55,332 bases of DNA from CALARM01 sp964431735. Its GTDB lineage: Bacteria > Vulcanimicrobiota > SpSt-956 > JAKJGF01. Position numbers and translations under genes: made by a program. Under the pieces are notes generated by a model, which saw only the letters and a list, made by a program, of their open reading frames with translations, made no database searches and was not told the DNA's origin. The stretch covers positions 1 to 55,332 of the forward strand of contig CAYSLJ010000021.1 of the NCBI GenBank assembly GCA_964431735.1, given 5' to 3'. This document shows positions 40,905-49,816 of this stretch, in pieces. Every line of letters starts with the position of its first letter. Position 1 is the first letter of the stretch.

Positions 40905-43190
40905 ATGAAAATGAAACAGTTTCAGAGAGGTGTGGCGGAAACAACTATTATGGCCCTGAGTTTCCTGATAATCTGCCTCGGATTGTCTATAATGGGTGTG
41001 AGGAATTATTATCTTCTGTCAAATTATAAATCGGAAACATTTAAGGCTATTCCGTCTGATGTGGATGTTTATGCAAATATCAATTTTTATCCTGTTATAT
41101 GGCAGTTAGAACATACAAAATCAGGAGAAGAAACTCAGGAAATAAAAGACCTGAAAGAACTGCTTGGAATATTTCAGAGTAAAAGCAAAATTAACGTGGA
41201 AGAAGATCTGTTATCCTGGATGGAAGCCGATCTGTCATTCGGTATTTTTAAATCGGAGAATTTATATAGATATATAAAGGCAGCGAGAAAACTGGATAAA
41301 TGTAAACATGATCTTTATTCTACAGGAAATGCCCTTGAAATGTATTATGAAGTAAATAAATCATATCCGAAAGAATTGAAAGAGCTCATGCCTGATTATA
41401 TGGAAAAACTTCCTCTCTGCCCTTCGGAAGGGAAATATGAATATAAAACGGAACAGCAAAATCAGGCCTTTCTTTTAGAGTGCTGTGAAAATGCCCATGT
41501 AGAGGCAGGTCTTGCAGGAAAAAACCCTTCTTACAGAGGCGAAAAAGGTAAAGGACATATGATTGATTCTCATAGAGAGATGCCTGCAGATGCTTTACCA
41601 GATGTGCTTCTGGTTACAAAGGTGAAGAATATGGCCGACGCAGAAGCTTTTATTGCTAAAATCGGAGGAGATGGAAAGATTTCTTCCGTAGAATATAAAG
41701 GGACTAAAATTAACTCTTTTGAAAAGGAACTGTTTTTCTGTTTTACAGATACCTTTCTTATTATTTCAAATAATGAGGATACAGTAAAAAAATCTGTAAA
41801 TACTCTCAAAGAAGATCAGGATAATATAACAAAAAATAAACTTTTTTCGAAGTTTATGGAAAAAAAGCCCGAATACTGCCTTTCTTCACTTTTTATCAAT
41901 CTGGAACATATATTAAGCCCTGTTGCTAAAGATATTACAAAGGAGCCGCTCAATAAAATACTTCCTCCCGCTATAAAAGCTTTCAGGAGTTATTCCGTAG
42001 CATTTTCCGGTTCCGGAAGAGGAATGAAAATGGATACTTATCTTAATATTGATAAGGAAAGTGACAGTCCTGTAATAAAAATTCTTCTTGATAAAAACAG
42101 GGAACAATCGTCAGGTCTCAAAATTATTCCTGATGATATGTCAATGATTGTTACGAGTTCTGAGCTGAAAAGCGGTCATGAAATAGGAAGGGAATTTATG
42201 AAATCTTTTCCTGATATGGAAGAAAAATACAAAGGTCTTAACCAGATGGTCGGCCTTCTTACACAGTTAGATATTGATAAGGATATAATAGATAACATAT
42301 CAGGTGATTTGACTGTGGCTACATCTATTACAGAGACCTATCTGGAAGATTTGAAGAAAATGGCAACAGTGGAGAAAGTAAAGAGAGATTTAACTGTTCT
42401 CGGAGAAGCAACGCTAACGTACCAGAAGGAAAATGGAGGAAAAATACCAGGAAAACTGGAAGATTTAAAACCTGCTTATATAGCGGAAATTCCTTCGGCA
42501 CCATATGGCGGATCTTATGTTATCCTTCCTCTGGATGAAAAACAGACAGGAGAATATCCTCCTTTTTATACAGGTTTTTCCGGCATATTACCGGGCCTCG
42601 AAAAAGATTTCCCGAAGTATTATTCTCAGAATGGTATTACCATCGGAAAAGATGAGACAGGACAGGAAAAAATAATGCCTGTACCCATGATGGATATGGT
42701 TTTTGTTATGGGTATAAAAAATAAAGAACCTTTTAAAAAGCTTCTTGACCTTGCCACCCCCTTTATACCTGCTAAACTGGAGGAAATCACTTACAGAAGG
42801 ACAGCTTATTCTACCTTTAATAATTTAAATGTTGCAGGCACTCCTTTTAACCTTTCATGTGCTTTTATAGGTGATTATTTTGTTATAAGTACAGGAAAAA
42901 CCGTAAAACCTATGGAACATGTTATAGATACGTTCCGCGGAAATAAAAAATCTATCCTTAAGATGAAAGATTATAAAACAGCCATTCAGGAAATGGGAGA
43001 CGGCCATGTTACAGGTTTTTCCTATATGAATATGAACGATATCCTGAAAATATCTGCCATATTGCCTGAGAATGAAGAGATTGGTAAAGAGAACATGCAA
43101 AAAGTTTCAGAACAGTTCAGGTACATATGGGGATCGTCTATGGTAGAAGATGACGGTATTCATTCGGTTATGTTCATACCTTTAAATTAG
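40905..43190 (+). CDS. membrane-anchored DUF3352-like protein with two pseudopilin-like modules
   Basis: A 761-residue protein. One N-terminal transmembrane helix (TTIMALSFLIICLGLSIMGV) places most of it outside the membrane. IPSDVDVYANINFYPVIWQL and VLLVTKVKNMADAEAFIAKI resemble DUF3352 proteins. Two segments look like the periplasmic part of type II secretion pseudopilins: near 125-185 (LYSTGNALEMYYEVNKSYPK ... MEKLPLCPSEGKYEYK) and near 490-545 (LTVLGEATLTYQKENGGKIP ... IAEIPSAPYGGSYVI). Neither has the prepilin helix. GAGGT precedes the ATG. It ends in TAG directly before a heptad-derived terminator. Confidence 0.7.
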   Translation: MKMKQFQRGVAETTIMALSFLIICLGLSIMGVRNYYLLSNYKSETFKAIPSDVDVYANINFYPVIWQLEHTKSGEETQEIKDLKELLGIFQSKSKINVEEDLLSWMEADLSFGIFKSENLYRYIKAARKLDKCKHDLYSTGNALEMYYEVNKSYPKELKELMPDYMEKLPLCPSEGKYEYKTEQQNQAFLLECCENAHVEAGLAGKNPSYRGEKGKGHMIDSHREMPADALPDVLLVTKVKNMADAEAFIAKIGGDGKISSVEYKGTKINSFEKELFFCFTDTFLIISNNEDTVKKSVNTLKEDQDNITKNKLFSKFMEKKPEYCLSSLFINLEHILSPVAKDITKEPLNKILPPAIKAFRSYSVAFSGSGRGMKMDTYLNIDKESDSPVIKILLDKNREQSSGLKIIPDDMSMIVTSSELKSGHEIGREFMKSFPDMEEKYKGLNQMVGLLTQLDIDKDIIDNISGDLTVATSITETYLEDLKKMATVEKVKRDLTVLGEATLTYQKENGGKIPGKLEDLKPAYIAEIPSAPYGGSYVILPLDEKQTGEYPPFYTGFSGILPGLEKDFPKYYSQNGITIGKDETGQEKIMPVPMMDMVFVMGIKNKEPFKKLLDLATPFIPAKLEEITYRRTAYSTFNNLNVAGTPFNLSCAFIGDYFVISTGKTVKPMEHVIDTFRGNKKSILKMKDYKTAIQEMGDGHVTGFSYMNMNDILKISAILPENEEIGKENMQKVSEQFRYIWGSSMVEDDGIHSVMFIPLN

Positions 43191-43345
43191 AAAAGTGAGT
43201 GGTGAGTCGTGAATGGAGATATCCTGTTCACGGCTCACTTTTTTTGTCGTGAGTCGTGAGTGGTGAGTCGTAGGGGCGTTTAATTAAACGCCCTGTAATG
43301 GAATACGCATTACGCATTACGCATCACGCGTTACGCGTCACGATT
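43191..43345. repeat. heptad arrays with palindrome, right side of the DUF3352-like gene
   Basis: GTGAGTG/GTGAGTC heptads (43195-43272), the perfect palindrome GGGCGTTTAATTAAACGCCC (43274-43293), then CATTACG/CATCACG/CGTTACG heptads. 43263-43317 is an exact inverted copy of 45411-45465. Confidence 0.85.
43203..43245 (+). terminator. heptad-derived intrinsic terminator
   Basis: GTGAGTCGTGAA (43203-43214) pairs TTCACGGCTCAC (43227-43238), followed by seven T. It lies 13 bp after the TAG of the DUF3352-like gene. Confidence 0.75.
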
Positions 43346-43362
43346 TATGCTTATCTCAATAG

Positions 43363-44103
43363 TTACGAAGTGGATCTGCGGATTTTTCGGTAAAGAATAA
43401 GACCGATAATCATCATTCCTGTACTGATTAACTGGGCTACAGTTAATCCCAGCGTGAGAGGAAGGAAATGTTCTCTCCAGAATTCTACGGTAAAGCGAAC
43501 CAGACCGTAAAGGAATATGAAACCACAGAATACCTCTCCTCTATATCTATTTTTTTTCCATAGATATAAGAGTATTAAAAAAATTGTCAGATCAAGGGAA
43601 CTTTCATAGATTTGTGTGGGATGTCTGGGCACTTCTCCTGCTCTCGGAAATATGACAGCCCAGGGAAGGGAAGAAGGTTTTCCGTAACAGCAACCGTTAA
43701 GAAAACATCCTATCCTGCCGAAAACCAGTCCCAGTATGCCGCATAGAACTGATAAATCTGCCACGTCGAGGAAAGGAATTTTTTCTTTTCGTGAAAAATA
43801 TATCATAAATAAAATTCCTCCTGCTACACCTCCATGCCATGCAAGTCCGCTTCCTGCAACACGGAAAATCTCCAGAGGTGATCCAATAAAATTATTCAGA
43901 TGTAAAATAATAAATAATATTTTTGCCCCTGCAAGGCCTGAGAGGAAAACAAACAAAATCATATATATAGTTTTATCTGTTTTAAAATTCCTGTCTTTCC
44001 CGCATATAATGCCACATATAAAAGCAGCAATAACACCGAGAGACACCATAAAGCCATATGAATATACAGGTGTTGAACCTATATGAAAAAGTATTTTATG
44101 CAT
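43363..44103 (-). CDS. lgt: prolipoprotein diacylglyceryl transferase
   Basis: A 246-residue polytopic membrane enzyme transferring diacylglycerol to the lipobox Cys of prolipoproteins. Motifs are VYSYGFMVSLGVIAAF, GSGLAWHGGVAGGI, GRIGCFLNGCCYGKPS (Lgt signature) and VPRHPTQIYES. About seven hydrophobic helices; length slightly below E. coli Lgt, as in many bacteria. GAGGTGA precedes the ATG. It is the last gene of the cell-shape cluster, and its substrates in this window include the lipoproteins at 15.4 and 23.7 kb. Confidence 0.95.
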   Translation of the reverse strand: MHKILFHIGSTPVYSYGFMVSLGVIAAFICGIICGKDRNFKTDKTIYMILFVFLSGLAGAKILFIILHLNNFIGSPLEIFRVAGSGLAWHGGVAGGILFMIYFSRKEKIPFLDVADLSVLCGILGLVFGRIGCFLNGCCYGKPSSLPWAVIFPRAGEVPRHPTQIYESSLDLTIFLILLYLWKKNRYRGEVFCGFIFLYGLVRFTVEFWREHFLPLTLGLTVAQLISTGMMIIGLILYRKIRRSTS

Positions 44104-44116
44104 ATGTCACCTCTAT

Positions 44117-44283
44117 CGTGATGCTTAATTTACGTGACGCGTAATGCGTGATGCGTAATGCGTGTTTTATCGGTACCTGGCGACCACAGGGGGGCGCCCC
44201 TACGACTAATGACTCACCACTCACTATAATCGTGACGCGTCACGGGTAAGCATCCCTTTCACTCTTCACTACTCACTACTCAC
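44117..44283. repeat. heptad arrays and palindrome between lgt and rodA
   Basis: GTGACGC/GTAATGC/GTGATGC heptads (44132-44164), an imperfect palindrome GGCGACCACAGGGGGGCGCC (44180-44199), CTCACCA heptads, CGTGACGCGTCACG, and CACTACT heptads ending at the rodA stop codon. Confidence 0.8.
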
Positions 44284-45365
44284 TAAAACAGCGTTCTCTG
44301 CGATTTAAGCTTTATATTTAAAAGAACGCCTGCAGACATCATATTTGTCAGGAGAGAACTGCCTCCTACGCTTATAAACGGAAGAGGTATTCCTGTAATC
44401 GGCATAATACCTATATTCATTCCTATATTTTCCATTATATGCAATACAAACATGGATACAATTCCGAGTGCAATAAGTGTGCCAAAAGAATCCTTTGCAT
44501 TTTTTGCTATGGACAGACCTTTCCATATGATAATGAAATAAGCAATAAGGAGAAGCATACATCCTGCGAAACCGAATTCTTCTCCTATAACTGAAAAGAT
44601 AAAATCTGTCGTATGTTCGGGAACGAAATGGAGATGACTCTGAGTACCCTGAAGAAACCCTTTGCCAAATAATTTCCCGGAACCTACCGCTATTTGAGCC
44701 TGAAGTATATTCCATCCTGCACCTGCAGGATCATTTTCCGCATTGATAAAACTTGTAAGTCTCTGCCACTGATAGGCTTTCAGAAAAAAAGGTGCTATTG
44801 CTGTACCCAGGAGAATGACACCGAGCAAATATAAAGGATTAACACCTGTATAAAAGAGCAATGTAAAGGTAATTCCGATAAGCACAATTGACGTGCCGAG
44901 ATCCGGTTGCAGCAAAACCAGACCTATAATAAAGCCGGCATGTAAAGCTATTTTGGTAAGTACAGACAGTCTGTTTATTTTTTCTTGATTCAGGGATAAT
45001 AAGCGTGAAAGGGTAATTATAAAAGCCAGCTTTGCCGGTTCCGAAGGTTGAAATGTTCCCAGGCTTCCAAGTGTTATCCAGCTCTGAGCTCCTCTTATAT
45101 TTTCACCTTTTATAAGTACTATCAGTAAGAGAATAACAGTGCAGATATAGATGTAAATCCTGCATTTACCCCAGAACTCATAGTCTGCTGTCATCATAAC
45201 AGACATGGCAACAAGCCCTACCAGGAAAAATGTAACCTGTCTCCTGAATTCGGAAGATAGTCCTTCACCTCTGTAACTTGCACTGTAAATCATCATTATA
45301 CCGAAGAGTATAATAGCCAGTACTGTTATAATAAATATAAAATCAAGATGTTTGAATTTGTTCAT
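44283..45365 (-). CDS. rodA: rod shape-determining protein RodA (SEDS glycosyltransferase)
   Basis: A 360-residue SEDS-family peptidoglycan polymerase with about ten membrane helices. Diagnostic segments are LLQPDLGTSIVLIGIT, GSGKLFGKGFLQGTQSHLHF, VPEHTTDFIFSVIGEEFG and GIPLPFISVGGSSLL. It works with the PBP2 encoded just upstream. The ATG has no purine-rich binding site: the bases ahead are heptad repeats (CGCGTCACGATATTT). The stop codon TAG arises at the junction with another heptad array. Confidence 0.95.
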   Translation of the reverse strand: MNKFKHLDFIFIITVLAIILFGIMMIYSASYRGEGLSSEFRRQVTFFLVGLVAMSVMMTADYEFWGKCRIYIYICTVILLLIVLIKGENIRGAQSWITLGSLGTFQPSEPAKLAFIITLSRLLSLNQEKINRLSVLTKIALHAGFIIGLVLLQPDLGTSIVLIGITFTLLFYTGVNPLYLLGVILLGTAIAPFFLKAYQWQRLTSFINAENDPAGAGWNILQAQIAVGSGKLFGKGFLQGTQSHLHFVPEHTTDFIFSVIGEEFGFAGCMLLLIAYFIIIWKGLSIAKNAKDSFGTLIALGIVSMFVLHIMENIGMNIGIMPITGIPLPFISVGGSSLLTNMMSAGVLLNIKLKSQRTLF

Positions 45366-45368
45366 AAA

Positions 45369-45486
45369 TATCGTGACGCGTAACGCGTGGGTTGTAATGC
45401 GTGATACGTGATGCGTAATGCGTATTCCATTACAGGGCGTTTAATTAAACGCCCCTACGACTCACGACTCACGACTCACTATTCAC
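45369..45486. repeat. heptad arrays with palindrome between mrdA and rodA
   Basis: GTGACGCGTAACGCG and GTGATAC/GTGATGC/GTAATGC heptads, the palindrome GGGCGTTTAATTAAACGCCC (45435-45454), then CTCACGA and TCACTAT heptads. The last units encode the C-terminus and stop of PBP2. 45411-45465 is inverted to 43263-43317. Confidence 0.85.
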
Positions 45487-47295
45487 CTTTTTCTCCATCC
45501 TTTTTTTCTTTATGTCAAAATAATCCTTTATAACCTCTGTGCCCAGCGGTACAGCAGTTTTGCCTGCATATCCTCCTGCCTGTTCAAGGAACACCGATAT
45601 GGCTATTTCCGGATCGTCTGAAGGAGCAAAAGCAACAAACCATACGTGATTTTCACCTGTTGGATTTTCCGGAGTCGGGAAGTTTTCTGCTGTTCCTGTT
45701 TTTCCGGAAATTTCTATTCCCTTGATATTTCCTGCTGTAGACGTTCCACTGGTAACAGCCATTCTCATGCCATTTTTTATTACATTCAAATTATATTCGG
45801 ACACATTTATTTTACGATGGTTTTTGGCTTTATACTCATAAATAATGTCTCCCTGTTCAGATGCAATTTTTTTTACCAGATGAGGAGGGTTATAGTCACC
45901 ATTACCGGCAAGTATAGCTGTTACCACTGCCATCTGAAGAGGGGTGACAAGCAAATAACCCTGTCCTATAGACATATTTACGGTATCTCCTATGTACCAT
46001 TTTTCCCCTATTGTTTTTTCTTTCCATTTCTCTGTAGGTAAGAGACCGGGATTTTCACCCGGCAGTTCTACTCCTGTAGCGATACCAAGGTTAAATTCTT
46101 TTGCATACTCTTCTATTTTTTTAAGGCCCAGTTTCATACCGAGTTTGTAAAATACAACATCACATGATTCTGCAATGGCATTTGTAAAATCTATTTTTCC
46201 ATGACCTGTCCTTAAATCGCAGTTGAAAATTTTATCTTCTACTTTTATGTAACCGGAACAGTAGAAAGGTGTCCATTCACCTACTATTTTTTCCTGGAGA
46301 GCAGCGGCAGAGGTTATAATTTTAAATGTTGAAGCAGGAGGATAGAGACCTGATATGGTACGGTTAAATAATGGTTTCCACGGGTTTTCTATAAGCTGTT
46401 TATAATTTTTTTCCGATATGCCTGTCGAAAATAGATTCGGGTTGTAATCAGGTTTACTGGTCATTGCCAGAATATCACCTGTTTTTACAGAGATGACTGT
46501 TACTGTTCCTGCTTTAGTTTTACCTTTTGCGAATGAAAGCCTTTGAAGCATCATTTCCAGTTCTTCTTCTGCTGCTCTCTGAAGATCTTTATCAATAGTC
46601 AGATATATGTTGTTCCCTGAAATAGGTATTGTTTCACCGAGAACTTTTACTATATTTCCTTCAGCATTCACTTCTATTTCTTTTATACCCTGTTTACCTC
46701 TGAGAGTAGAATTATAATATAATTCAATACCGTCTTTACCTATTATTTCCCATGGCTGATAATTTTGATCCTTTACATCTTCCAATTCTTCATCGGCAGG
46801 TAGACCTACATAGCCAATTACATGGGAGGCAAGATTGCTCCCCGGATAATTTCTTATTGGTTCTGTTTCTATATATACTCCGGGAAGAGAAGAAAGTATT
46901 TCTGACAGTTCCGCCACAGTCTGAAGGGTGAGGTCATGTTTTATTTCTACAGGTGTAAACAGCGGATAGGGAGAAAATTCTATTTTTTCTTTTATATCTT
47001 TTTTACTGATCGCCAGAATCTTTTCAAGTGTAGAAAAGGTTTTTTCTTCATTTACCAGTTCTGTCGGGTTTATTGTAAGCAAAAAAGAAGGTTTATTATT
47101 ACTCATTATCTGACCATTACGATCGTAAATCAGTCCTCTCTGAGCTTTTGTATAGGTTCTTCTCACTATATTTTTTTCCGCTTTTTTAAGGAGTTCATTG
47201 CCTTTTATTATTTGCAGCTGAAATAATCTCACAGAAAGACCTGTGAATATTAATAATATAATTATTTTAAATATAAAATCACTTCTGTTATTCAT
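45469..47295 (-). CDS. mrdA: penicillin-binding protein 2 (elongation transpeptidase)
   Basis: A 608-residue class B PBP. One N-terminal membrane helix (IFKIIILLIFTGLSVRLFQL), then the dimerisation domain (RGLIYDRNGQIMSNNKPSFL). The transpeptidase domain has SXXK in PASTFK, the second motif as SCD in AESCDVVFYKLG, and KTG in SGKTGTAENF. It crosslinks the glycan made by RodA in the elongasome. The ATG overlaps the mreD stop by 8 nt. The C-terminal Val-Asn-Ser-Glu-Ser and the TGA are encoded by heptad repeats that overrun the gene end. Confidence 0.95.
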   Translation of the reverse strand: MNNRSDFIFKIIILLIFTGLSVRLFQLQIIKGNELLKKAEKNIVRRTYTKAQRGLIYDRNGQIMSNNKPSFLLTINPTELVNEEKTFSTLEKILAISKKDIKEKIEFSPYPLFTPVEIKHDLTLQTVAELSEILSSLPGVYIETEPIRNYPGSNLASHVIGYVGLPADEELEDVKDQNYQPWEIIGKDGIELYYNSTLRGKQGIKEIEVNAEGNIVKVLGETIPISGNNIYLTIDKDLQRAAEEELEMMLQRLSFAKGKTKAGTVTVISVKTGDILAMTSKPDYNPNLFSTGISEKNYKQLIENPWKPLFNRTISGLYPPASTFKIITSAAALQEKIVGEWTPFYCSGYIKVEDKIFNCDLRTGHGKIDFTNAIAESCDVVFYKLGMKLGLKKIEEYAKEFNLGIATGVELPGENPGLLPTEKWKEKTIGEKWYIGDTVNMSIGQGYLLVTPLQMAVVTAILAGNGDYNPPHLVKKIASEQGDIIYEYKAKNHRKINVSEYNLNVIKNGMRMAVTSGTSTAGNIKGIEISGKTGTAENFPTPENPTGENHVWFVAFAPSDDPEIAISVFLEQAGGYAGKTAVPLGTEVIKDYFDIKKKRMEKKVNSES

Positions 47296-47800
47296 AATTA
47301 TACCGGGTTTTATATCTCTGGCTGAAGAGTTTATTTAAATTAGTAAAGAGCAGTAAAAAGAAAGGAAGAAAAATAAGATTTAACAGCATCTGGATTAATA
47401 TTTTCTCAATAAAATTCGGAGGTAATACCCTCCTGGTTCCGAGAGTAAAATAAAAAAGGAGATGAATGGATTCATTTATAAATGTACTTATGATTACAAT
47501 TATGACAGGTGTTAATAGATTTGAATTACTGAAATTATCCTTTGAATATCCTGCAAGAAGACCTGTAGATGTTTTACTGATACAACAGGCTCCCAGGCTT
47601 TTCAGTGATATAAAATCCTGAACCATACCTGCTATAAAACCAAACATACTGCCTCTTACTTCTCCTCCATGTAAACTGAAAGATACTACCACTATGAGGG
47701 TTAGATCCGGTATGACTCCCTTCCAGCTTATTCCTGACAGGACACTTCCCTGTATTATTATAGAAATGATCATTATAATGACACCTGTGAAAAAAAACAT
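47288..47800 (-). CDS. mreD: rod shape-determining protein MreD
   Basis: A 170-residue membrane protein with about five helices. SGISWKGVIPDLTLIVVVSF, FGFIAGMVQDFISLKSLGA and ESIHLLFYFTLG are typical of MreD. It lies 4 bp after mreC and overlaps mrdA. GGAAGG lies upstream; an internal Met at residue 10 is an alternative start. It is part of the elongasome membrane complex with MreC and RodA/PBP2. Confidence 0.9.
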   Translation of the reverse strand: MFFFTGVIIMIISIIIQGSVLSGISWKGVIPDLTLIVVVSFSLHGGEVRGSMFGFIAGMVQDFISLKSLGACCISKTSTGLLAGYSKDNFSNSNLLTPVIIVIISTFINESIHLLFYFTLGTRRVLPPNFIEKILIQMLLNLIFLPFFLLLFTNLNKLFSQRYKTRYNYE

Positions 47801-47804
47801 AATC

Positions 47805-48656
47805 TTAATTTCCTTCCTCTGGAATTGGTTCTGCAGGATTTTCCTTCAGAATTAATACATGTTCCAGGGATTTAAATTTTGCTGACAGTGTAATCTCTGC
47901 TGTTTGAAATAATTTATCATTGCTCCGATATAAATTCGTAATATATCCTATAGTAATACCTTTCGGATATATTTTGCCCAGTCCGGATGTTTCAACTGTA
48001 TAACCTGTTTTAATATTTTTATCAGGAATTATATATTTCATTTCACATTTCTGTCCTGACCCGTAAATTATTCCGGAATTCCTTGTTTCTCTAATAATAG
48101 CAGGTACTGCACTTTCATTATCCAGAAGTAACATTACCTTGGAACTCTGTGGAGATACTACCATAACTCTTCCTATTAATCCATTATTATCTACTACAAT
48201 CATATCTTTTTTTATTCCGTCTACAGACCCTTTATCTATTGTTATAGATTGAAACCAGCTGTTAGGTTCTCTCCCTATTACCTCTGCTGCAACAGTTTCC
48301 ATTAGAAGACTGTTTTTAAAATCCAGCATGTCTCTTAATCGTTTATTTTCTTCTATATATCCTTTTAGTGTTTCTTTTTCCCTCTGAAGTAAAAGGATAT
48401 GATTTTTTAAATTATTATTTTCTTCTACGACGTCTTTATTTTTTTTGAAAGTTGACAGAATTACTGAGAGTTTATTTTTTGCTGTATTAATTATTTTCTG
48501 CAATGGTAAAGTTATATAAGAAACGATATTTTCGACACAGTTACTTTCTCCGCTTTCTATATCCCTGTTCTGGTAGAAAACTATGACAAGTGATAGTATT
48601 ATGAGTAGAAGAAAAATACGGGGGAATGTTTTTTTTCTTTTAGTCGAATATTTCAT
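47805..48656 (-). CDS. mreC: rod shape-determining protein MreC
   Basis: A 283-residue bitopic protein. Basic N-terminus (STKRKKTFPR), one helix (IFLLLIILSLVIVFYQ), a coiled coil (about 65-115) and the beta-rich domain with VIGREPNSWFQSITIDKGSV, GLIGRVMVVSPQSSKVMLL and GIIYGSGQKCEMKYI. It links MreB to PBP2. AGAGGTAA precedes the ATG. It lies 98 bp downstream of mreB in the same direction. Confidence 0.93.
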   Translation of the reverse strand: MKYSTKRKKTFPRIFLLLIILSLVIVFYQNRDIESGESNCVENIVSYITLPLQKIINTAKNKLSVILSTFKKNKDVVEENNNLKNHILLLQREKETLKGYIEENKRLRDMLDFKNSLLMETVAAEVIGREPNSWFQSITIDKGSVDGIKKDMIVVDNNGLIGRVMVVSPQSSKVMLLLDNESAVPAIIRETRNSGIIYGSGQKCEMKYIIPDKNIKTGYTVETSGLGKIYPKGITIGYITNLYRSNDKLFQTAEITLSAKFKSLEHVLILKENPAEPIPEEGN

Positions 48657-48753
48657 TTACGCAGTTACCTCTTATTTGTGATGTGTAAAAACAGTTGTTT
48701 CCCTGTTGTGTGTGATTGGGCAGTCTGCACGTTATGTATTATAGCTTACGTAT

Positions 48754-49812
48754 TTATATATAATATTTTATTTGTTTTTTTTCTCTCATTACCTCTTTAA
48801 AAAGAATCTGATTGGTAAAAAGATGGCCAAGTCCTATAGCTACCGTAGAAACAGGATCTCTGGCAATTTTAGCAGGAATTCCCGTAAGTTTTTCTATTAC
48901 TTTATCAAAACCTTTTAATAAAGAAGTACCTCCTGTAAGAATTATACCATGTTCCTGTATGTCATTTATAAGGTCAGGGGGGGTTTTTTCAAGACCTACT
49001 TTTATTATATCAAGCATTTCTTTCAGAGTCTCACTTAAAATCTCTCTGATTTCTCCTTCATGGATTTTTACTGTTTTAGGGAGACCGCTTATGACATCAC
49101 TTCCCTTTACAGTCATAGACATTTCATCCGGATGGGGATAGGCGGAACCCAGGAAAATTTTTATCTCTTCAGCAGTATTATTTCCTATGGCAAGATTATG
49201 TTGCTGTCTCATAAAGCCTATAATTTTTTCTGTAAGCTCATCGCCTGCTACCTTCAGGTTTTCATTTACAATACTTCCGCCCATTGATATTACTGATACC
49301 TGAGTCGTTCCTCCCCCTGTATCAATTACCATATTACCTCTCGCTTCCAGTATGGGGAGACCGCACCCTATAGCTGCAGCAACAGGTTGTTCAAGGGTAA
49401 ATACTTCTCTTGCACCTGCCTGAGTTAATGCTTCTACTACTGTTCTTTCTTCTACGGAACTTGCTCTCGAAGGGATACCTATTATAACTTTAGGCCCTAT
49501 TATGGAATTTCTTCTGTCGAGTCTCTTCATAAAAATGGAAAGCATTTCTTTTACTGCTTCAAAATCCGATATAACACCATGCTTCATAGGCCTTATGACT
49601 TCTATGTGTCTGGGTACTCTACCTTCCATATGCTTTGCATCATGGCCTGTTGCAAGAATCTTTTCTTCCTCTTTATCTATGGCTATATAGGAAGGTTCAC
49701 AGAGCTTAATACCCTTTCCTTTTACATATATGGGAGTATTTGCTGTGCCGAGATCTATGGCAATATTATTTGAAAAGATATCTATCATATTGGTAATAAA
49801 GGAAAGATTCAT
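48754..49812 (-). CDS. mreB: rod shape-determining protein MreB (bacterial actin)
   Basis: A 352-residue actin-fold ATPase that organises the elongation machinery at the membrane. Nucleotide-binding motifs are NNIAIDLGTANTPIYVKGKG (phosphate 1), MVIDTGGGTTQVSVISMGG (phosphate 2) and GIILTGGTSLLKGFDKVI (adenosine). RPMKHGVISDFEAVKEML is typical. It heads mreB-mreC-mreD-mrdA-rodA-lgt and follows maf by 4 bp. The binding site GGGG overlaps the end of maf. Confidence 0.95.
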   Translation of the reverse strand: MNLSFITNMIDIFSNNIAIDLGTANTPIYVKGKGIKLCEPSYIAIDKEEEKILATGHDAKHMEGRVPRHIEVIRPMKHGVISDFEAVKEMLSIFMKRLDRRNSIIGPKVIIGIPSRASSVEERTVVEALTQAGAREVFTLEQPVAAAIGCGLPILEARGNMVIDTGGGTTQVSVISMGGSIVNENLKVAGDELTEKIIGFMRQQHNLAIGNNTAEEIKIFLGSAYPHPDEMSMTVKGSDVISGLPKTVKIHEGEIREILSETLKEMLDIIKVGLEKTPPDLINDIQEHGIILTGGTSLLKGFDKVIEKLTGIPAKIARDPVSTVAIGLGHLFTNQILFKEVMREKKQIKYYI

Positions 49813-49816
49813 TATG

